Numbered from the stretch's first letter, positions 49,429 through 62,907 are shown. The stretch: DNA of 64,000 bases from Pardosa pseudoannulata (GCA_032207245.1 CM063502.1:135720073-135784072); one strand, 5' to 3'. Translations and numbers: made by a program. The notes: a model not told the origin generated them from the sequence alone.

Positions 49429-50212
49429 CCCCCCCACTGCAAATTAATGCAGTTACCTGCCCCCAAAATTGTTTTCTTTTATATTCCCCTTTCATGATAT
49501 CCCCGCAACTTTGCAAGTGTTCAGAAATTCTTAGAAATTTTAAACAATATAAGATTGAACGGGTGAAAATCAACAGTACGTGTACAATTTTTTTTTTCAT
49601 CATGACCCAATAAATATTGTAATTATGTTATTCAGTAATCCTAGGTGTTAAGTTTAAAATAAAAAGTAAATTCTGAGCTGAAATATTTCATTCAATCCAC
49701 TTTATGCCTTTATAAATAAAAAATAATGATTGTAATTACGTTCAGATTTTAAAATTTCCCAAAATAATCGCGAAAGTAAGAAATATAAGCAGTGGTGATT
49801 TCAAACAGCATTTTTAAAAATTATTCGTCTTGTCAGCAATGATCATCGACTTTGTATGAAATATGAAGTTCCGTATAGTGAAATTCAATTAATATTTGTT
49901 CATAATGTATGTTAAAATAGTAAATCTGTTTCTTCAAATAGTGTGGGTAAAAAACAACTGATTACTAAGAGTCAGTCATGAATATTTCAGCTAGTGACGT
50001 GAAAATGATTCAACTGGTTGAAAAAAAAGGCTTAATAAAAATTCTTTTATTTTTGTTGAACCTTTGCATTGATAAATTCCGTAAACCAATATAAAAATAA
50101 CGAAAAGAGTTATTTTTATTGATATTTAAGCTGAAATTAAAATTATATTAATTTTCACTATTTTAAATGAAATGAACTCAAATTTATAAATTCAAGCTAT
50201 GGTTATATATCA

Positions 50213-50290
50213 TGGGTGGCCAACATTTCGTAAGTTTGTGGGTAACATTTTTGGTAAAAATATACCTGCGGGCAACCAAGTTTTTTAAAA
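50213..50290 (+). repeat. Solitary hAT-like left end
   Basis: catgggtggccaacatttcg and tgcgggcaaccaag resemble Charlie-type hAT ends. No partner end was identified. A similar isolated end (gttggccaccccttg) closes at 59234. Confidence 0.3.
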
Positions 50291-51385
50291 TGTACTCATT
50301 ACTCTTACATATCATTACTCTATTTTACAAGAGCTTTGAAACATTGGTAAAAGTTAAGAATGCTTGACACTGATGACAACTCAAGACTAATTTTAATGTA
50401 CTTGAAATGGTCCTGAGATTTAAATAAATCAAGAAATAACAGAAATAGAAAAATTCTTTTAGAATTGTACTGAGATAAATTGTATGAAAATTTTTACAAA
50501 AAACATAACAAGTTAAAAAAATTAAAGAAAACTTATTATGAAGACACCATTGAATTGCATAGTTTCGATAAGTTTTTCAAGATTTTTGCTCGTAAGAACT
50601 TAAAGTAATCCTTAGACATAATTCTAAGTAAAAATATCTTACTTGCGATGACTAATTTTCAATTTTTGCTACTTTATATTATAATTAAATCAACTCTGAA
50701 TCCATCACACTATAGTTTGAAAATGCTTACATAAGCTGTATGGCTTATGCCGGGACAACTTAGGAATTAATTCCAATTACATAAGCTTCGCGGATTGCAT
50801 AAGGAGGTATCGAAGAGCACTTTCCTTGTCCGTGTGTGTCGTTTTCTACGAAGATCAAGGAAAAACACGCCTCTCAAAACCAAAATTCTATGCCATCCAA
50901 ATTATGAAAATAAATGCAAAAATATAAACAATGGTCATGATTACTAAAAGACAAAGATTTTGAAACTTCAGAATTCCAGGAAGTTAAATGGAAAATATTA
51001 AAGGGAAAAGAGAGGGCGAAAAAGTCAGGTAATCGGGTTACTTTACATACAAATATACAACAATTTTTGGATACTGAAGCTAAATTTTAAAAGACATTAT
51101 GAGCATTTTAGTAAGCAGAAAACGCAACTCAATTTTAATATTTGTAAAAAGTTTCCTTTCATTAAACACCAGATGATAAGCGCCAGATGTGAGGAACTTT
51201 TTTATTACTATTAGAGGCAATAAGGAAATAATGAAGGGAGCCGCTTAAGTTGGTATATCTATAAATGTGACATTTGAGAAATTATTATAATTTTTGTATA
51301 GCTCTATCAATTTATTGTATTATATATAAAACAAAAAAATTGGCATATTTATTACATAACAAAAATTTACAATATAAAATATTTA

Positions 51386-51850
51386 CCGTATATTTCCACG
51401 TATAAGGCGACCTCCAGATATGACGAAGTATAAATTTTCAGTCAGTTTTTACAATTTTAGCATATATCCGCCATATAAGGCGACCCCAAAATTCTCAATA
51501 ATATTGTAATGCGTAGATATACGGAACTAACAAATTTTATTTTTTAGCACCTTGCAACACCACATTGGGATTGTCATCAAATCATGGGAAAAAGTAAAAG
51601 TGGAAAGTGATAAAATCGTTTAAAAAGTGTGGGATTTCTCATACTATAGATGGCACTAAGGACGATATGTTACGGGATTCTGATGACGATGCAGAATTCG
51701 ACTTATTAGGTACAGAATGGGACCCATATGATGAACTCAACAATGAAAGTGAGAATATATTTTTTTTTGTACCTGTCGTATAAGATGACCTCGAATTTTG
51801 AGGGGTCATTTTTAGGTTTTAAGTATCGTCATATACGCGGAAATATACGG
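51386..51850 (+). mobile_element. Pogo-type MITE retaining a transposase tail
   Basis: TA flanks (51384-51385 and 51851-51852). The left terminus is CCGTATATTTCCACGTATAA. The right terminus, reverse complemented, is CCGTATATTTCCGCGTATAT. The word ataaggcgacc recurs subterminally on the left, and the right has ataagatgacc. The interior still encodes part of a pogo transposase C-terminus: SFKKCGISHTIDGTKDDMLR, then DSDDDAEFDLLG. It has no N-terminal or catalytic region, so it is an internal deletion derivative of an autonomous pogo element. Confidence 0.8.
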
Positions 51851-52130
51851 TATGTACTCGTATAAAAAATAACTTATAATATTAATCTACTTTTTAATAA
51901 ACAACTACATATTTAAGTACTGCATAATAAAATAATGTTACTATTTTATATCCTAACATTTGAAATATACAACTGGTTATCCTCATCAGTAGTAGCTGAA
52001 ACTTACATTCAATCCGATCTTCATTCTATAAATTTGAAATTGTCGTAATCTATATAAATATTAATACAAGGGCAACCTTTTATGATTGCCGCACAAGAAA
52101 CTCATGGAGACTGCACGCTCCCCACATGTG

Positions 52131-52173
52131 ATATATATATATATATGTATGTATGTATATATATGTATGTATG

Positions 52174-52206
<33 letters not shown>
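52131..52206. repeat. (AT)n / (TATG)n microsatellite
   Basis: Alternating AT and GTAT blocks over about 75 bp. Confidence 0.9.
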
Positions 52207-52208
<2 letters not shown>

Positions 52209-52444
52209 AGGGTTGCCACGCAGGAGGTCAATAAGTAAAGTAGATATCATCGGAATTCCAAGTTTCTATTTATTTTCAGAAGCTTCGTCCAACAAACTAC
52301 AAACTGATCAATTTACCCCACAGCAATACCACTTGGCGTTATTAAAGTTGCGTGAATAATATTCCCAGCAATAAGAGCCACTTCCTAATTTTATTATAAT
52401 ATAAAAAGTTGTATTATAGTTACATGTGGTACACGTTCAAATGG

Positions 52445-52515
52445 GTACCCTTATCTGGAACCTAGTCCGTAACGTAGAATAACTGGTTTCGAATCGCATC
52501 TTCCATTACTAAATC
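52445..52515 (+). repeat. Possible SINE head fragment
   Basis: cctagtccgtaacgtagaat followed by tggtttcgaatcgcatctt has B-box spacing. The SINE body is missing here, but body-like text appears at 52760. Confidence 0.35.
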
Positions 52516-52759
52516 AAAAGCTTGCCTCATAGATAAGACACAACATTCACACCAATTCGGCGACAACGTCATTTCGTAGCTAACTATATGGGCAACGGTC
52601 GCACAAGCTACTCTAACAAATCTAACTTTTAAAGATTTTCTTTACGGAACTGTTTAGAATCAGTAAAATTTATACTTTTTTGTGTATTTGAATAATATTA
52701 AGTTTTTAGCGAGAATATTATTCACTCCATCGTCTAAATACTTTTGTTTAAACCGATGA

Positions 52760-52850
52760 TTTCACTAACAGTCGCTCAGAATGGGCTGTAAGCTGAGGTC
52801 CCAGTCTCATTAGCTCTCGTGTAGCAAAATAGATCGTTGACGACGATACA
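52760..52850 (+). repeat. SINE body and tail fragment
   Basis: cagtcgctcagaatgggctg, taagctgaggtcccagtctc, attagctctcgtgtagcaaa match the SINE family in order. Confidence 0.6.
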
Positions 52851-54185
52851 AATTCTACACACTGGATATGATGTGGTCCAGACTACAACAGTTATTTCTT
52901 TGCATCACGATCGCTAATAAAACTGGGATTAATAATAGAAGGAAAAAAAGAGCGACAACGGGTGCCTTAGATAACTAGTTTTTAATAAACTCATTTTTGA
53001 ACAACAGCTACAAAAGTAATATTTTACTTCCTAATTTTAACCACTTCATATTTCCAGAGACTTATTACATTTTTAAGCTAATGAATTGAAAAGTAAATAT
53101 AAAATTAAATTCCCAAAGTCACTTTGAAACTACCATTCCCCGCTTGATAACACAGCATTATAGTCGAAACTATACATATCTCCTATGATTTGGTTAGAAA
53201 GAAATCTGGTGATTTTGTTTTAGATCTGTATTTATTATCATTCCTCAAAAGGCCTCAATTTCGAAGCTTTTAATTACTCCGGCGTTCTTACCTGTTTTAA
53301 ATAATAAACATTGGCTATTCAAGTTATAGAAGTACTTACTGCACATAAATACCACATTAGCAGCATTTAACAAATGGATGCTTTAACCACGTGTTCAACA
53401 TTTTCAGCTCAATCCGTACGAATTCTACCAAATTTCAATCTCACCTTCATTACCAAAACTGAAGCAAAGATAAAACAAAGGGATGTAAGTAACAAAAGAA
53501 ATTTTTGAATAAAACTACAGCCCAATACAGATTTGCAGAAAAATCGAGAAGCTTCTCATATCGTTATTTATACATATAGAATGCTATATATATGCTAGTT
53601 TAAATATGAAGTATGTGTTTCTTCTACATATCATTCTGCTTCTTAATGTCTCAATTCTTTCTTTTCTCCTCTGAAACCAGATTTAACTTATCTCCAATTT
53701 CAATCCTCTTTAGCCGTCAGAAATAATCCAACAGCTACTTTTTGCAACAAACTACCGTAATCCGTTTAAGATAATCTGAGCTAATCTCTATCGACAGCTG
53801 AATTATTTTTATGGCCAATAGTATCGCCGAACAAAGGAGAAAAAAACCACTACCATTCATTTAATCAAAAAACAAACTTTGAGGTAGGTACAGTAGAAAT
53901 ACAATTTTCAGAATTTACGAAAAACAAATCCCCCCCCCCCTGCAAAATAAAACTAGTTTTAATATTAAATCTTATTTTATATAAAACATTCTAATTTTTA
54001 CACAACGATCGAAAATTTGAATTTTCTCACTATTAAGTTTAAGCATTAGATTTACAGCTTACAACTCCCATTTCCACACCGCCTTCCCTCGCATGACTAA
54101 AATAATTTTCAGTCCACCTGCCACATCCCGGGAGTTTATAAATGCGCAGGATATGTGAAGTTGCAAAACCACGCATAATCACATC
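52851..54185. other. AT-rich intronic sequence, no gene seen
   Basis: A poly(C) run sits at 53931-53941. No bounded element recognised. Confidence 0.35.
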
Positions 54186-54215
54186 CAAACATGATCTAGT
54201 ATAAGATCATGTTTG
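54186..54215. repeat. 12-bp perfect hairpin
   Basis: CAAACATGATCT, loop AGTATA, AGATCATGTTTG. Confidence 0.7.
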
Positions 54216-55966
54216 AGATAATTATCACATTTATTAATTTTATTTCCGTTAAATGTACTCAGTGCTGCGCCTTTAACTACGTATTCGCAACAACAGCACA
54301 GACGCAGCACACAAATGAATAACAATGAGAATAATTTTAAAATAAAATTATTCACGGAGCTTCAAAATTTCAACAAAGCAAATATAGATATACCTAACTT
54401 AGTACTGTTAATTGGTTTCTTGAAAATTAAAGTGGCCTACATCTGTATACAGATCTACTTTTTTCCTAAAAATATGTCGCGATGTACTTGTGCTCACGGG
54501 CGTAGGTACAGCTTTTCAAAGGTTTTATTATTATTAGTGTCTTTTAAAACTATTAACAGGCACATTCCAGGCGAAGGTCTCCCTCCTCAGGATATATTTT
54601 TTAATATTTTGGAGTACATTTTAAACTATTTACAATTCTTTGGAGCACCTTTATATATGACATTATTACGACCATCTTTCACTTTGTTTCGCAACTAAAC
54701 TTAAGATTTTTTTTAAACCTTCCATAGGTATAGCACGGCGGATACAATCTTTAATTTCCAGATAAAATTGGCATTCCAAAGTTCTCACCTTGCTTATGCC
54801 CGTGCTGCCTAAAAACGTAAGGTAAGAGAGAGAGGGAAATCTAGGGAGGAAGGAAGGGAACACCCATCTCCGGCTTAAAATTTTTACAAATAATGCAAAC
54901 TAAAGTTTAAACACGAAATTTTCATACTTTTTGCGGCATGTCATGCATTTAATTTAACCTTACATATGTTTATATATCCTACGTAAAAAGTAAGATTTAT
55001 TTAAGACGTGCTACTTTAAAATTTGGAAGGAGTTTCTAAAAGCGTCGAATGTATCTAAACGAAAACGAATAATAAACCATAAACTAAATAGAGATGAAAC
55101 GTGAGTCATAAGGAAAATTTTAAAAATTAACAAAAGATTGAATTTTTTCAATTATCAGATTTAAAAACATGATACAATTTAGTTATATTTAAACTATGTG
55201 TACAAAGTTCAGAAAAATAATTTACAAATGATTACATGTGATTAATAAACAATGTTTAAAATGTTCTCATAATTTTCATGCAAAATATTTTAGTGAGGAA
55301 AACTATTCTCGAATGAATTTGGGACAACAATTGAATATTTGAAACATTAACCTGTGACAAGGGCATAGCGAGAAAATTTTCATGGGAGTTCCCCTCTTCA
55401 ATTCATACTCCAAAATTAATACAGTACTCTTTCATATAAAAAGATATTCTTATGGGTGGAGTTAAAGTGCTATTGTTTTTAGTAGTCATTTTAGTTTCAA
55501 TGCAAATTTCAATTATAGCGATATAGACATTTAAAGGATGAGTTATAAAAAATATAAACTTCCAGAAGATGTTATGCCTCCGACAAAAATATATACTTAA
55601 TGACACAAACATAACATTTATTTTACAGCATTGCGATCATATCCAACTCTCATAAAAGAAAGTAAAGCTCGCTATATCCAACTCATAGATGGATTTTAGT
55701 ATTCTGCAATAGTGTAAACAGTACTTAGAAATCCAATTTATTAATCGAGGCTTGTTTTAAATGATCACTTGAATAAAAGTAATTTTCATATAATTAAGAT
55801 ATCCCCACTCAGTATGTAAATTTGATTTAAAAGAGAAACGAAAGGATTTTTAAGTAAAAATGAGATTATACTATTATTAAACAAATACCAAAATAACAGA
55901 GGTAATATTTTATTAAAACAATACCTGAAGTCAAGCGTGTCTTTAACCTGAGCACTGTATTCTAGC
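54216..55966. other. AT-rich intronic sequence; one unsupported 127-codon frame
   Basis: The frame at 54315-54698 (plus) is the longest non-repeat open frame in the middle of the window. It has Asn/Lys/Ile/Phe-rich ends typical of AT-rich noise, no domain I recognise and no splice context, so I do not call it a gene. No other gene is seen here. Confidence 0.35.
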
Positions 55967-56359
55967 TAATTCACTTTCTCAACACGTGGTCCGCAAGAAA
56001 AACAGTAATCCGCGAATTATTAACTTTTGCTAACAAATATTTTTTTAAACAAGTAAACTTCTTAATTCAAATTAGTATCGTCTGGCTTTTGCTCCAATTC
56101 AGTGCCTCATTTCTTATATACGACAAACAAATTTTGTGTTGCATTTCATTATTTAAATGTGTTTTTTACAGTTTTGTTATTTTTATGATCATTTAGATAT
56201 ATAACTGACAGTTTATTTTCAGTAACTTTCTACAAGTTTTTGAATGTTTTTGGCAAAACTTTGTTTTCGAAAAATAAACCAACAGTTCTTATATTAGCGA
56301 TCTGCTTTTCAAAATTATATTTTTACTGGTCCGCGGTCAGGTTTTGGCTTAGAAGCACC
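55967..56359. mobile_element. Non-autonomous hAT element, 393 bp, perfect 8-bp target duplication
   Basis: ATTCTAGC occurs at 55959-55966 and 56360-56367. Termini carry ttctcaacacgtggtccgc on the left and ggtccgcggtcagg ... ttggcttagaagcacc on the right, which are typical hAT subterminal phrases. The outermost bases are mutated from the CAGTG consensus. Confidence 0.75.
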
Positions 56360-56367
56360 ATTCTAGC

Positions 56368-57175
56368 CTACAATAAATTTTCGCTAATAGTACTCACAAA
56401 ATCAACTGTATTGTAACTAAATCATGTGTTAAATATTCGATGCACTAGAAAAAGTTTAGTCAAATAAGTGTCAACTGTACGTTAAACCAAATGCTGTTTC
56501 ATCCATCTTTGGAAATGATGAGTAGAGACAAGGAAGTTCTGCCTCAACCTCTCACAGCTGGAATTGATCGTGAAATAAAGCAAGGAAGTTCAACAGTCTG
56601 ATGAGCTAGCTTCTGGTTTGACGCAACTGTGATGGAGCAATGTTTGGTTGCGTGTGTATCTGAAGGGAAAGAACATTTATTAGACCGGAACCTGGGGTGC
56701 CGGTAAATTAACTCTCGCTCTGCCTTTTTCTTTTAATTACATACCAAGTTAAATCCAAACCTATAATTAGATCGAACTCTATCTCCCGAATGACATTAAA
56801 TTTTGATGTAGCTCTTTCATAAAAAGTCTTTATATGATTTAATAGTAGGCGGGCCAACAAGTTTATCACTAAGCGAATAGTGCTTTATTATAACAAACTA
56901 TGAAGATTATACATCGTTCTGCTTCATACTGAAGAATCATTTCTTTCTGGATATACAACAAATTAGGAATCATTGATTAGACATGGCCACATGTCCTCCT
57001 GTCATGGTAAAAACTGAAACCTTCACACGCTGAAAATTTAAACCTTTTATTTTCTGAAGCTCTTTTCAATATATCAATGTTTGATTCAATATCCTGGGCG
57101 CGATTTTTGCGACTCTTTTAAATAAGTAGGTAGATGCACATTTTAAGTGTACAGCTAGATTGAAATTGCACTTAA

Positions 57176-57179
<4 letters not shown>
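56368..57179. other. Intronic sequence, no gene seen
   Basis: A GC-richer patch at 56500-56720 reads as a short open stretch (EMMSRDKEVLPQPLTAGIDR) before two stops. It may be a repeat-derived fragment, and I cannot place it. Confidence 0.3.

Positions 57180-57224
<45 letters not shown>
57180..57224. repeat. (AT)n microsatellite
   Basis: About 45 bp of AT just outside the following hAT. Confidence 0.9.
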
Positions 57225-57226
<2 letters not shown>

Positions 57227-57466
57227 GGCCGGAGATATTTGGTGTGCCGAGAATGCATGAGGCCAAATTTTTAAGGTGGCCGTTAGAGATGTAAAAAACC
57301 CTGAATTTTGAAGAGGGGGGAATAAACCCGGTAATTTTGGGGAATAAACCAGGAATTTTGGAAACTTTGGGAAGAAATTTTAACAATGTTTACATTTATT
57401 TTTTCAACAGTGGCTATTTAAGAACTAGCATATTATTTCTAAGAGATTTTTTTTTTTTACTTTTGG

Positions 57467-57468
<2 letters not shown>

Positions 57469-57503
<35 letters not shown>
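57469..57503. repeat. (AT)n microsatellite
   Basis: About 35 bp of AT inside the TAGAG hAT. Confidence 0.9.
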
Positions 57504-57506
<3 letters not shown>

Positions 57507-57805
57507 GAAATAATAGCAATGAGCATTTAAATGATTTTATAGTAGTACTTATGTAATTAATTACCCTGTTAGTCTTATCAAACACATAACTGGTTGCTTC
57601 AGTTTTAATTGCTAATATAATAATTATATACATTTTTTATCATTATTTATTATGTAAATTGCTTTATGCTAAACTTTTTCCCCTCCTTTTATAATATAAA
57701 ATTATATAGCTTTAAATTTAAAATAACAGTTTATTATTTTTTGTAATGCATATATCACTTAAAGGTGTAATCAAATGATACTGTTGCATTTAGTGTCCAA
57801 TTCCT

Positions 57806-57905
<100 letters not shown>

Positions 57906-58272
57906 TTATCCAAGAAAAATGATTTTGGGGTTTTGTGACACTACAGATTATTGCCTAATATTTATGTAATAATAAAAATATTGGATATTTCTCAAAGGAA
58001 AAATATACTCATACTTTCATGCTAAACATGATACCTTGCCAAATATAGTTAGTTAATCCCAATTATTCAATTTTTTTCATAGCATATAATAGTTAAATTT
58101 TGTGAAAATATCAACTTTTGAGGTCTTCAACAAAGACGGAAAAAAATGGTGGTTCTCCTTGTGTCATGGAAATTGGCGACTTCAAAATTCCCATGTTTTG
58201 GAAATTTTCAAAATTCCCTTCCCAAAAAACCAGTTTTTTCCACTGCTCACAACTCTAGTGGCCAGTAGAGTA

Positions 58273-58388
58273 ATAACATTAAGCCTACCCGTACTAAATA
58301 CCTATTTCTTTAGTTTCTATTTTAATTCTTTAACCATCGGATATTTTATATCTACATTATGACCGATTATGAAATGCTTAGAGTAAAA
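58273..58388. mobile_element. Diverged relative of the TTAA MITE at 8669
   Basis: aacattaagcctacccgtac, atacctatttctttagtttc, tattttaattctttaaccat and gaccgattatgaaatgctta align in order with 8671-8915 (internally shorter). It starts 8 bp after the hAT target duplication. Confidence 0.5.
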
Positions 58389-59084
58389 ATATACAGTTTT
58401 TTTTCCTTTTTAGAAAAAGAATATTTTATTTAATGCATTTATAGAAAAACTATTTTTTCTGACCTGGAAATTGTCATAAACTTGGGTCAGTTTGTAATGA
58501 ATAATTCTTCACAACGCTTATTATTTACAAAAAGATTGACTTGCGATACATTTAATCACTCTTACTTCAAAAATTTTCACAAATGACAGATTCCTAACAG
58601 AACTGAAATAATTGATAAAATGTAAATTATATTTAACTACCAAATTTACCTTACCTCTTTTGATAGTATTAGCAAAGAAATTATGTAAAATTTATAACTG
58701 TCAGATATTAATAAACTCACAAATTCAAATAAGAAACTAGAGTGCAGTTTATGGGTTCACTTTTATTCCCAAGGATATTCATTTTAATGAACTAAATACA
58801 TTGTTCATATTCTTTTTTACCTGTTTTTATCTTCTATGAAAGCACACTAATACCCCCAGAACCAGCCTTGCCTGTCTGTGTGTGTATACATAAAATGTTC
58901 ATACACACTCAGTGATGAGCATCTTGTAGGGGGCAAGCCCCTCTGCATCACCCAGATTTTCTTCCAGGTACTCTACAGAAGAATTTTTTAAACTTACTAT
59001 CATCTTAGACATAGGAAATAGCAAAAAAGTAGTAAAAATTTTGCCAATCATTTTACTTATGAAAAACCAAAAAGTCAAAATGCA

Positions 59085-59234
59085 TTTAAAAAATGTTTAA
59101 AAATAAAAATTTCCTAAAAAATAAGTCATTAATGCATAAAAAATATGTATCTACATCCACAAGTACATGTAGATCATGACTTAGCACATTAAGACAAAAA
59201 GTAGATCTATGTAGAAGTTGGCCACCCCTTGCTT
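59085..59234 (-). repeat. hAT-like end fragment
   Basis: Reverse complement caaggggtggccaacttcta and catagatctactttttgtc matches the style of Charlie-type hAT ends. The other end was not found. Confidence 0.35.
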
Positions 59235-59725
59235 ATAGCACAACAATTAAGAGCTTCAAATAAATAATGCTTTTAGAAGTGAGATCTTAGATTACTGTTT
59301 CCTGATAATAAGTAGTCTAGAGAAAATTTAATTTGTACCTGAACAATCCCAAATTTAAAAGCATTTCTCCAAATTTTAGAATGATATCTAACGTGTAAAA
59401 AAAGTAATAGAATTAAAAAAAAAAAGTTTAGGCTAAAAATGCTTCAAGAACATAAGAAAAAAAACTCAAATATTTTAAATTACTTTGTACAAAAATTATC
59501 TTTACACAAAGAATCTAAAACTACATAGTAAGATAGCTGCCTCTGGTGTCTTATTTTTAATTTATTAAATCATCTATAAAGTTTATATCAGTAACAATGA
59601 TGTACATTTGATCAAAAGATAAATGAAACTGACTTTAAAATTTAGTACCTCTCCATTTGATAAGAAATCTAAGAGTAAACTTAATTGCATTGTTCTATGA
59701 TAGCAATGGATTCAGGTATAAATAT

Positions 59726-60008
59726 TTAACACTAGATTGCTCGAGATTTCTTGTATACCTATATTGCCCAAAAACAGTCAAAATGACTGCATTGTGAAAA
59801 ATAACAAATATGTAAAGAAATTTGTTTAAAATTAATTTTTATTATATAATAAAGGAGGGCAGAAGTAACTACAATTATTCATAAACCCATTTATATGTTA
59901 TAGAAAAAGTCACCAAATTCTAAGAAATTGTGTCATATTTCATAATTGTTTTTCTAATTGAAATTAAAAAAACAGTCAAAATGACTGCCTTGGGCAATCT
60001 AGTGTTAA
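59726..60008. mobile_element. TTAA MITE, 283 bp, CACTAGATTG termini
   Basis: TTAA-CACTAGATTGC at the left; GGGCAATCTAGTG-TTAA at the right. The word AAACAGTCAAAATGACTGC occurs near both ends (59773 and 59971), so the palindrome CAGTCAAAATGACTG is present twice. It shares ends and core with the 90-bp MITE at 44001. No transposase. Confidence 0.8.
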
Positions 60009-60744
60009 AGCTCATAGTGTAAATGACAAATTGTGGGGTATGTTGCAGACTTATAATATAGTAGGAATGCAAAGGGTTAGTAATCAGTAAAAGTAATGAG
60101 AGAATGACTAATTTTAGAAAAGTGTTAAATTTCTTTTTTTGGTGCATATGGCAATTATGCTCTATTGGGCATTGCCTGTACTTTTTACAGTTTAACCTTA
60201 ATTTTTAAATAGTTCAGTTTAATATAATTTTAATAGTTATGTAATGTTTAACCCCTTAGTAGTTTTTAATTGCTCTCTAGGGGTCTCAAACTTTCACTTT
60301 AAGGGAGTTTCACTTTAAAGAATTTCTACTCTTAAAATTTGTAAATGCCCCTAATCTTTAATATCTTCTTGAAGTTTACTCTCAAATCAGCTTAATAAGT
60401 TTCAACCTATAGTCTTGCAGACCACGTCACAGCAGTATGGATTGAAAGTCAAAAAGAGCATGCTGCATTCTTCACAATACACAGAAAGTTGAATAAAATA
60501 ATTCAAAATTTTATTTCTCCAGAAATGCAAAATCCTCAGAGCATAAACATAATTATAAATAGCATACTAAAATAATTGAAGGATTGTAGTTTGAGATTGT
60601 CATCTTTGCTAAAGAGGAAACTTGTCCTGGGAAATCAAAGATTTTAGCTATTCTTTAGCTGTCCTTAAAAATGGGTGCTATGCCTTAATGGAAGCCAATA
60701 ATGTACACTACTATATTCTAATGCTACTACAGATATTAAGTTTT
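60009..60744. other. Intronic sequence, no gene seen
   Basis: A solitary hAT-like phrase (ctaggggtctcaaacttt at 60280) has no partner found. Confidence 0.35.
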
Positions 60745-60880
60745 TTTCCTACATGAGGGCTAATTAGAAAAAAACCTGTTGCCCAAGCCAAATAAAAAGA
60801 TCCATATTCATGCCAATATGGAGATTTAAATTCCAGTTCTCAAGTTAAAGGCAGCATCCTACTGATTTGTCAATTGTTAA
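60745..60880 (-). repeat. Old SINE copy, minus strand
   Basis: Read in reverse: aggatgctgcctttaacttg, B-box remnant gaatttaaatctcc, catattggcatgaatatgg and ctaattagccctcatg keep SINE order. Confidence 0.45.
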
Positions 60881-61754
60881 TCTAGAGGTAATTACTAAAA
60901 AACAAATATTTAATTCCAAATAGAAACTTGTCAAACTTCATTAAATGGTACTTTGTAATATATACTGAAAAGTGACATTAAAATGAAATATATTAAAAAA
61001 TTTAATGTTTTGAGAATTTTAAGAAAAATATTAAATTTTGTGATCAGTATTGGTGATGCAAATATTTCTGCATTTTTTCAAAATATATTCACTACATGTA
61101 ACCTATACTTATTTAATATTTAAATATTTTTAAATCAGTGTTAAGCCATTGATAGATTTTCATATTATATACAGTAAAACAATTAGATATGTTTAGACTT
61201 CATTTCTCTAATAATTGAAATTAATGCTTTACACACATTTTTATCATAAGTTGACAAACTAATAATTTAACGGGCTAAAACATACCTTGTGTAAAAATGC
61301 AAATAGAAACCAAAGTTAGATTAGTTAAATTTGCACATTCAATTCTCTTTACACCCAATTCTTAAACAGTCATTAGAAACCCAATTTGTTTAAACAGAAT
61401 AAATATACAACATTTATATAATTTATTTTTAGTAACAGTGGAGAGAAAAGTTTTCCTTTTCATCTCAACTATCATAAATTTTAAAATATTTCCAGCTTTA
61501 GAAAAACACATACACATGCATACAAACTCTTACAGACAGATACACACACAGATAAGCTAACACTAGAGTCAACTGTCAGGAGTAAAAGCACTAATTTATG
61601 CAATAAAGTAAAATGTAAAAAAAAAAAAAAAGGTAAATTTAGGATGGCCTATTAAAAGATTATATAAGGCCAAAAAACAGGAGAAATTAAAAATATTGCA
61701 AACCGAAATTAGATTTTGTGAAATAAAATATTTGTATAACAAACTAATTTTGGG
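60881..61754. other. AT-rich intronic sequence, no gene seen
   Basis: A poly(A) run at 61618-61631 and scattered cacaca words; nothing bounded. Confidence 0.35.
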
Positions 61755-61846
61755 TTATTTTTTCCAGACAATATGAGGAATTTCCAGAATAATGAATTTT
61801 TCATTTCTATGGAACAACTCCAGATAATCTTGAGCAGCTGGCAGAT
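61755..61846 (-). CDS. Candidate alternative or separate terminal exon, minus strand
   Basis: A minus-strand acceptor (GTATGCAG) is followed by 2 bases, 29 codons and TAA. The protein reads LPAAQDYLELFHRNEKFIIL, then EIPHIVWKK. Composition is balanced and unlike chance translation of this AT-rich DNA. It needs a preceding phase-1 donor, which neither minus exon upstream supplies. It is therefore either an alternative last exon reached through an exon I did not find, or the end of another gene. No family is recognised. Confidence 0.33.
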
Positions 61847-62902
61847 CTGCATACATATCAAAACAAAACAAAAATAGAACTTATTAGCAAAAAGTGCCTT
61901 TTTTACAAGAGAATATAAATTAGTACAAAATTGATCTTTATAAAATTTGAAGCCATCTTTACAAGAAATCTACTCCTGGTGCTTCCAGTTTTTGTATAAT
62001 AAATAGCTTATTTCAGTAATCATGTGCATCAGATCAAGCAATAAATTGGTATGATGCAAATTCAGTATCAGAAGATTATATATACATATAGATATTAGCA
62101 AATTATGTTAACTGAGATGTAGCAGAATAACAATCAACAAAACTACTCTTAAGCTTAAAGTAGCAATGATAATTTGTATCTGGAGATTACTACCAGCTTC
62201 AATAAATTAAATGATCTGATTTTAACAAAACCAAAACAAATTTCTACTTTTAAATGTTATTTATTGTTCTTTCTTAACACCCTATGCTTAAAGATATTCA
62301 AATATATAATTTTAATGCCACAAAAAACAATGTAATTACAGGAAAATGTAGCACATAAAGGAGAGATGTCAGTCTTTAAGCTATTTAAGCACTGCTTATG
62401 CAGCTTGCTTATTTAAACAGGAATGAGAAAATTGTTTTATTAATTAGCTACAATACTGCACATCTAGGATTGCATAGCACATACTAAATCATCAAATACC
62501 ATACTACACAATTTTAAACAACCTTAATACTGGAAAGATTTTTTTTTTATTCTGACAGTATCTGCTACATCATTAGATATTAAATATAGCTACAAATTTA
62601 AGAATAAGATTTTTGAAAACTATAATTGTGAGGAAAAAATAACCTCTTTTTAAGATATAAGTTATATTTCTGGAGCTTTAAATAAAGTTTATATCATATT
62701 TTGACCAATTTTCTTGCAACACTTAAAATGACTAAAAGGAAAAAGGTTTAAATATACTTCTATAATCCTATAATTCATTACAAATCAACATCTTTATAAA
62801 CTTTAGATCTGATGGTCTACAGTTTATTACGCACAAGATATAAAATATAAATATTACATCTGGAAAATAACAATTAAAGAGTTTAATATAATTAGTTATG
62901 TC
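61847..62902. other. AT-rich sequence between candidate minus-strand exons
   Basis: A roughly 50-codon minus frame near 62270-62420 (containing SLKTDISPLCATF) is the only other open stretch. It lacks a clear acceptor, so I do not call it an exon. No bounded repeats are seen. Confidence 0.35.
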
Positions 62903-62907
62903 TTTAT

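Noticed and set aside
54315..54698. A 127-codon plus-strand frame
   Set aside because: Composition is typical of AT-rich noise. It has no domain and no splice or promoter context that I trust.
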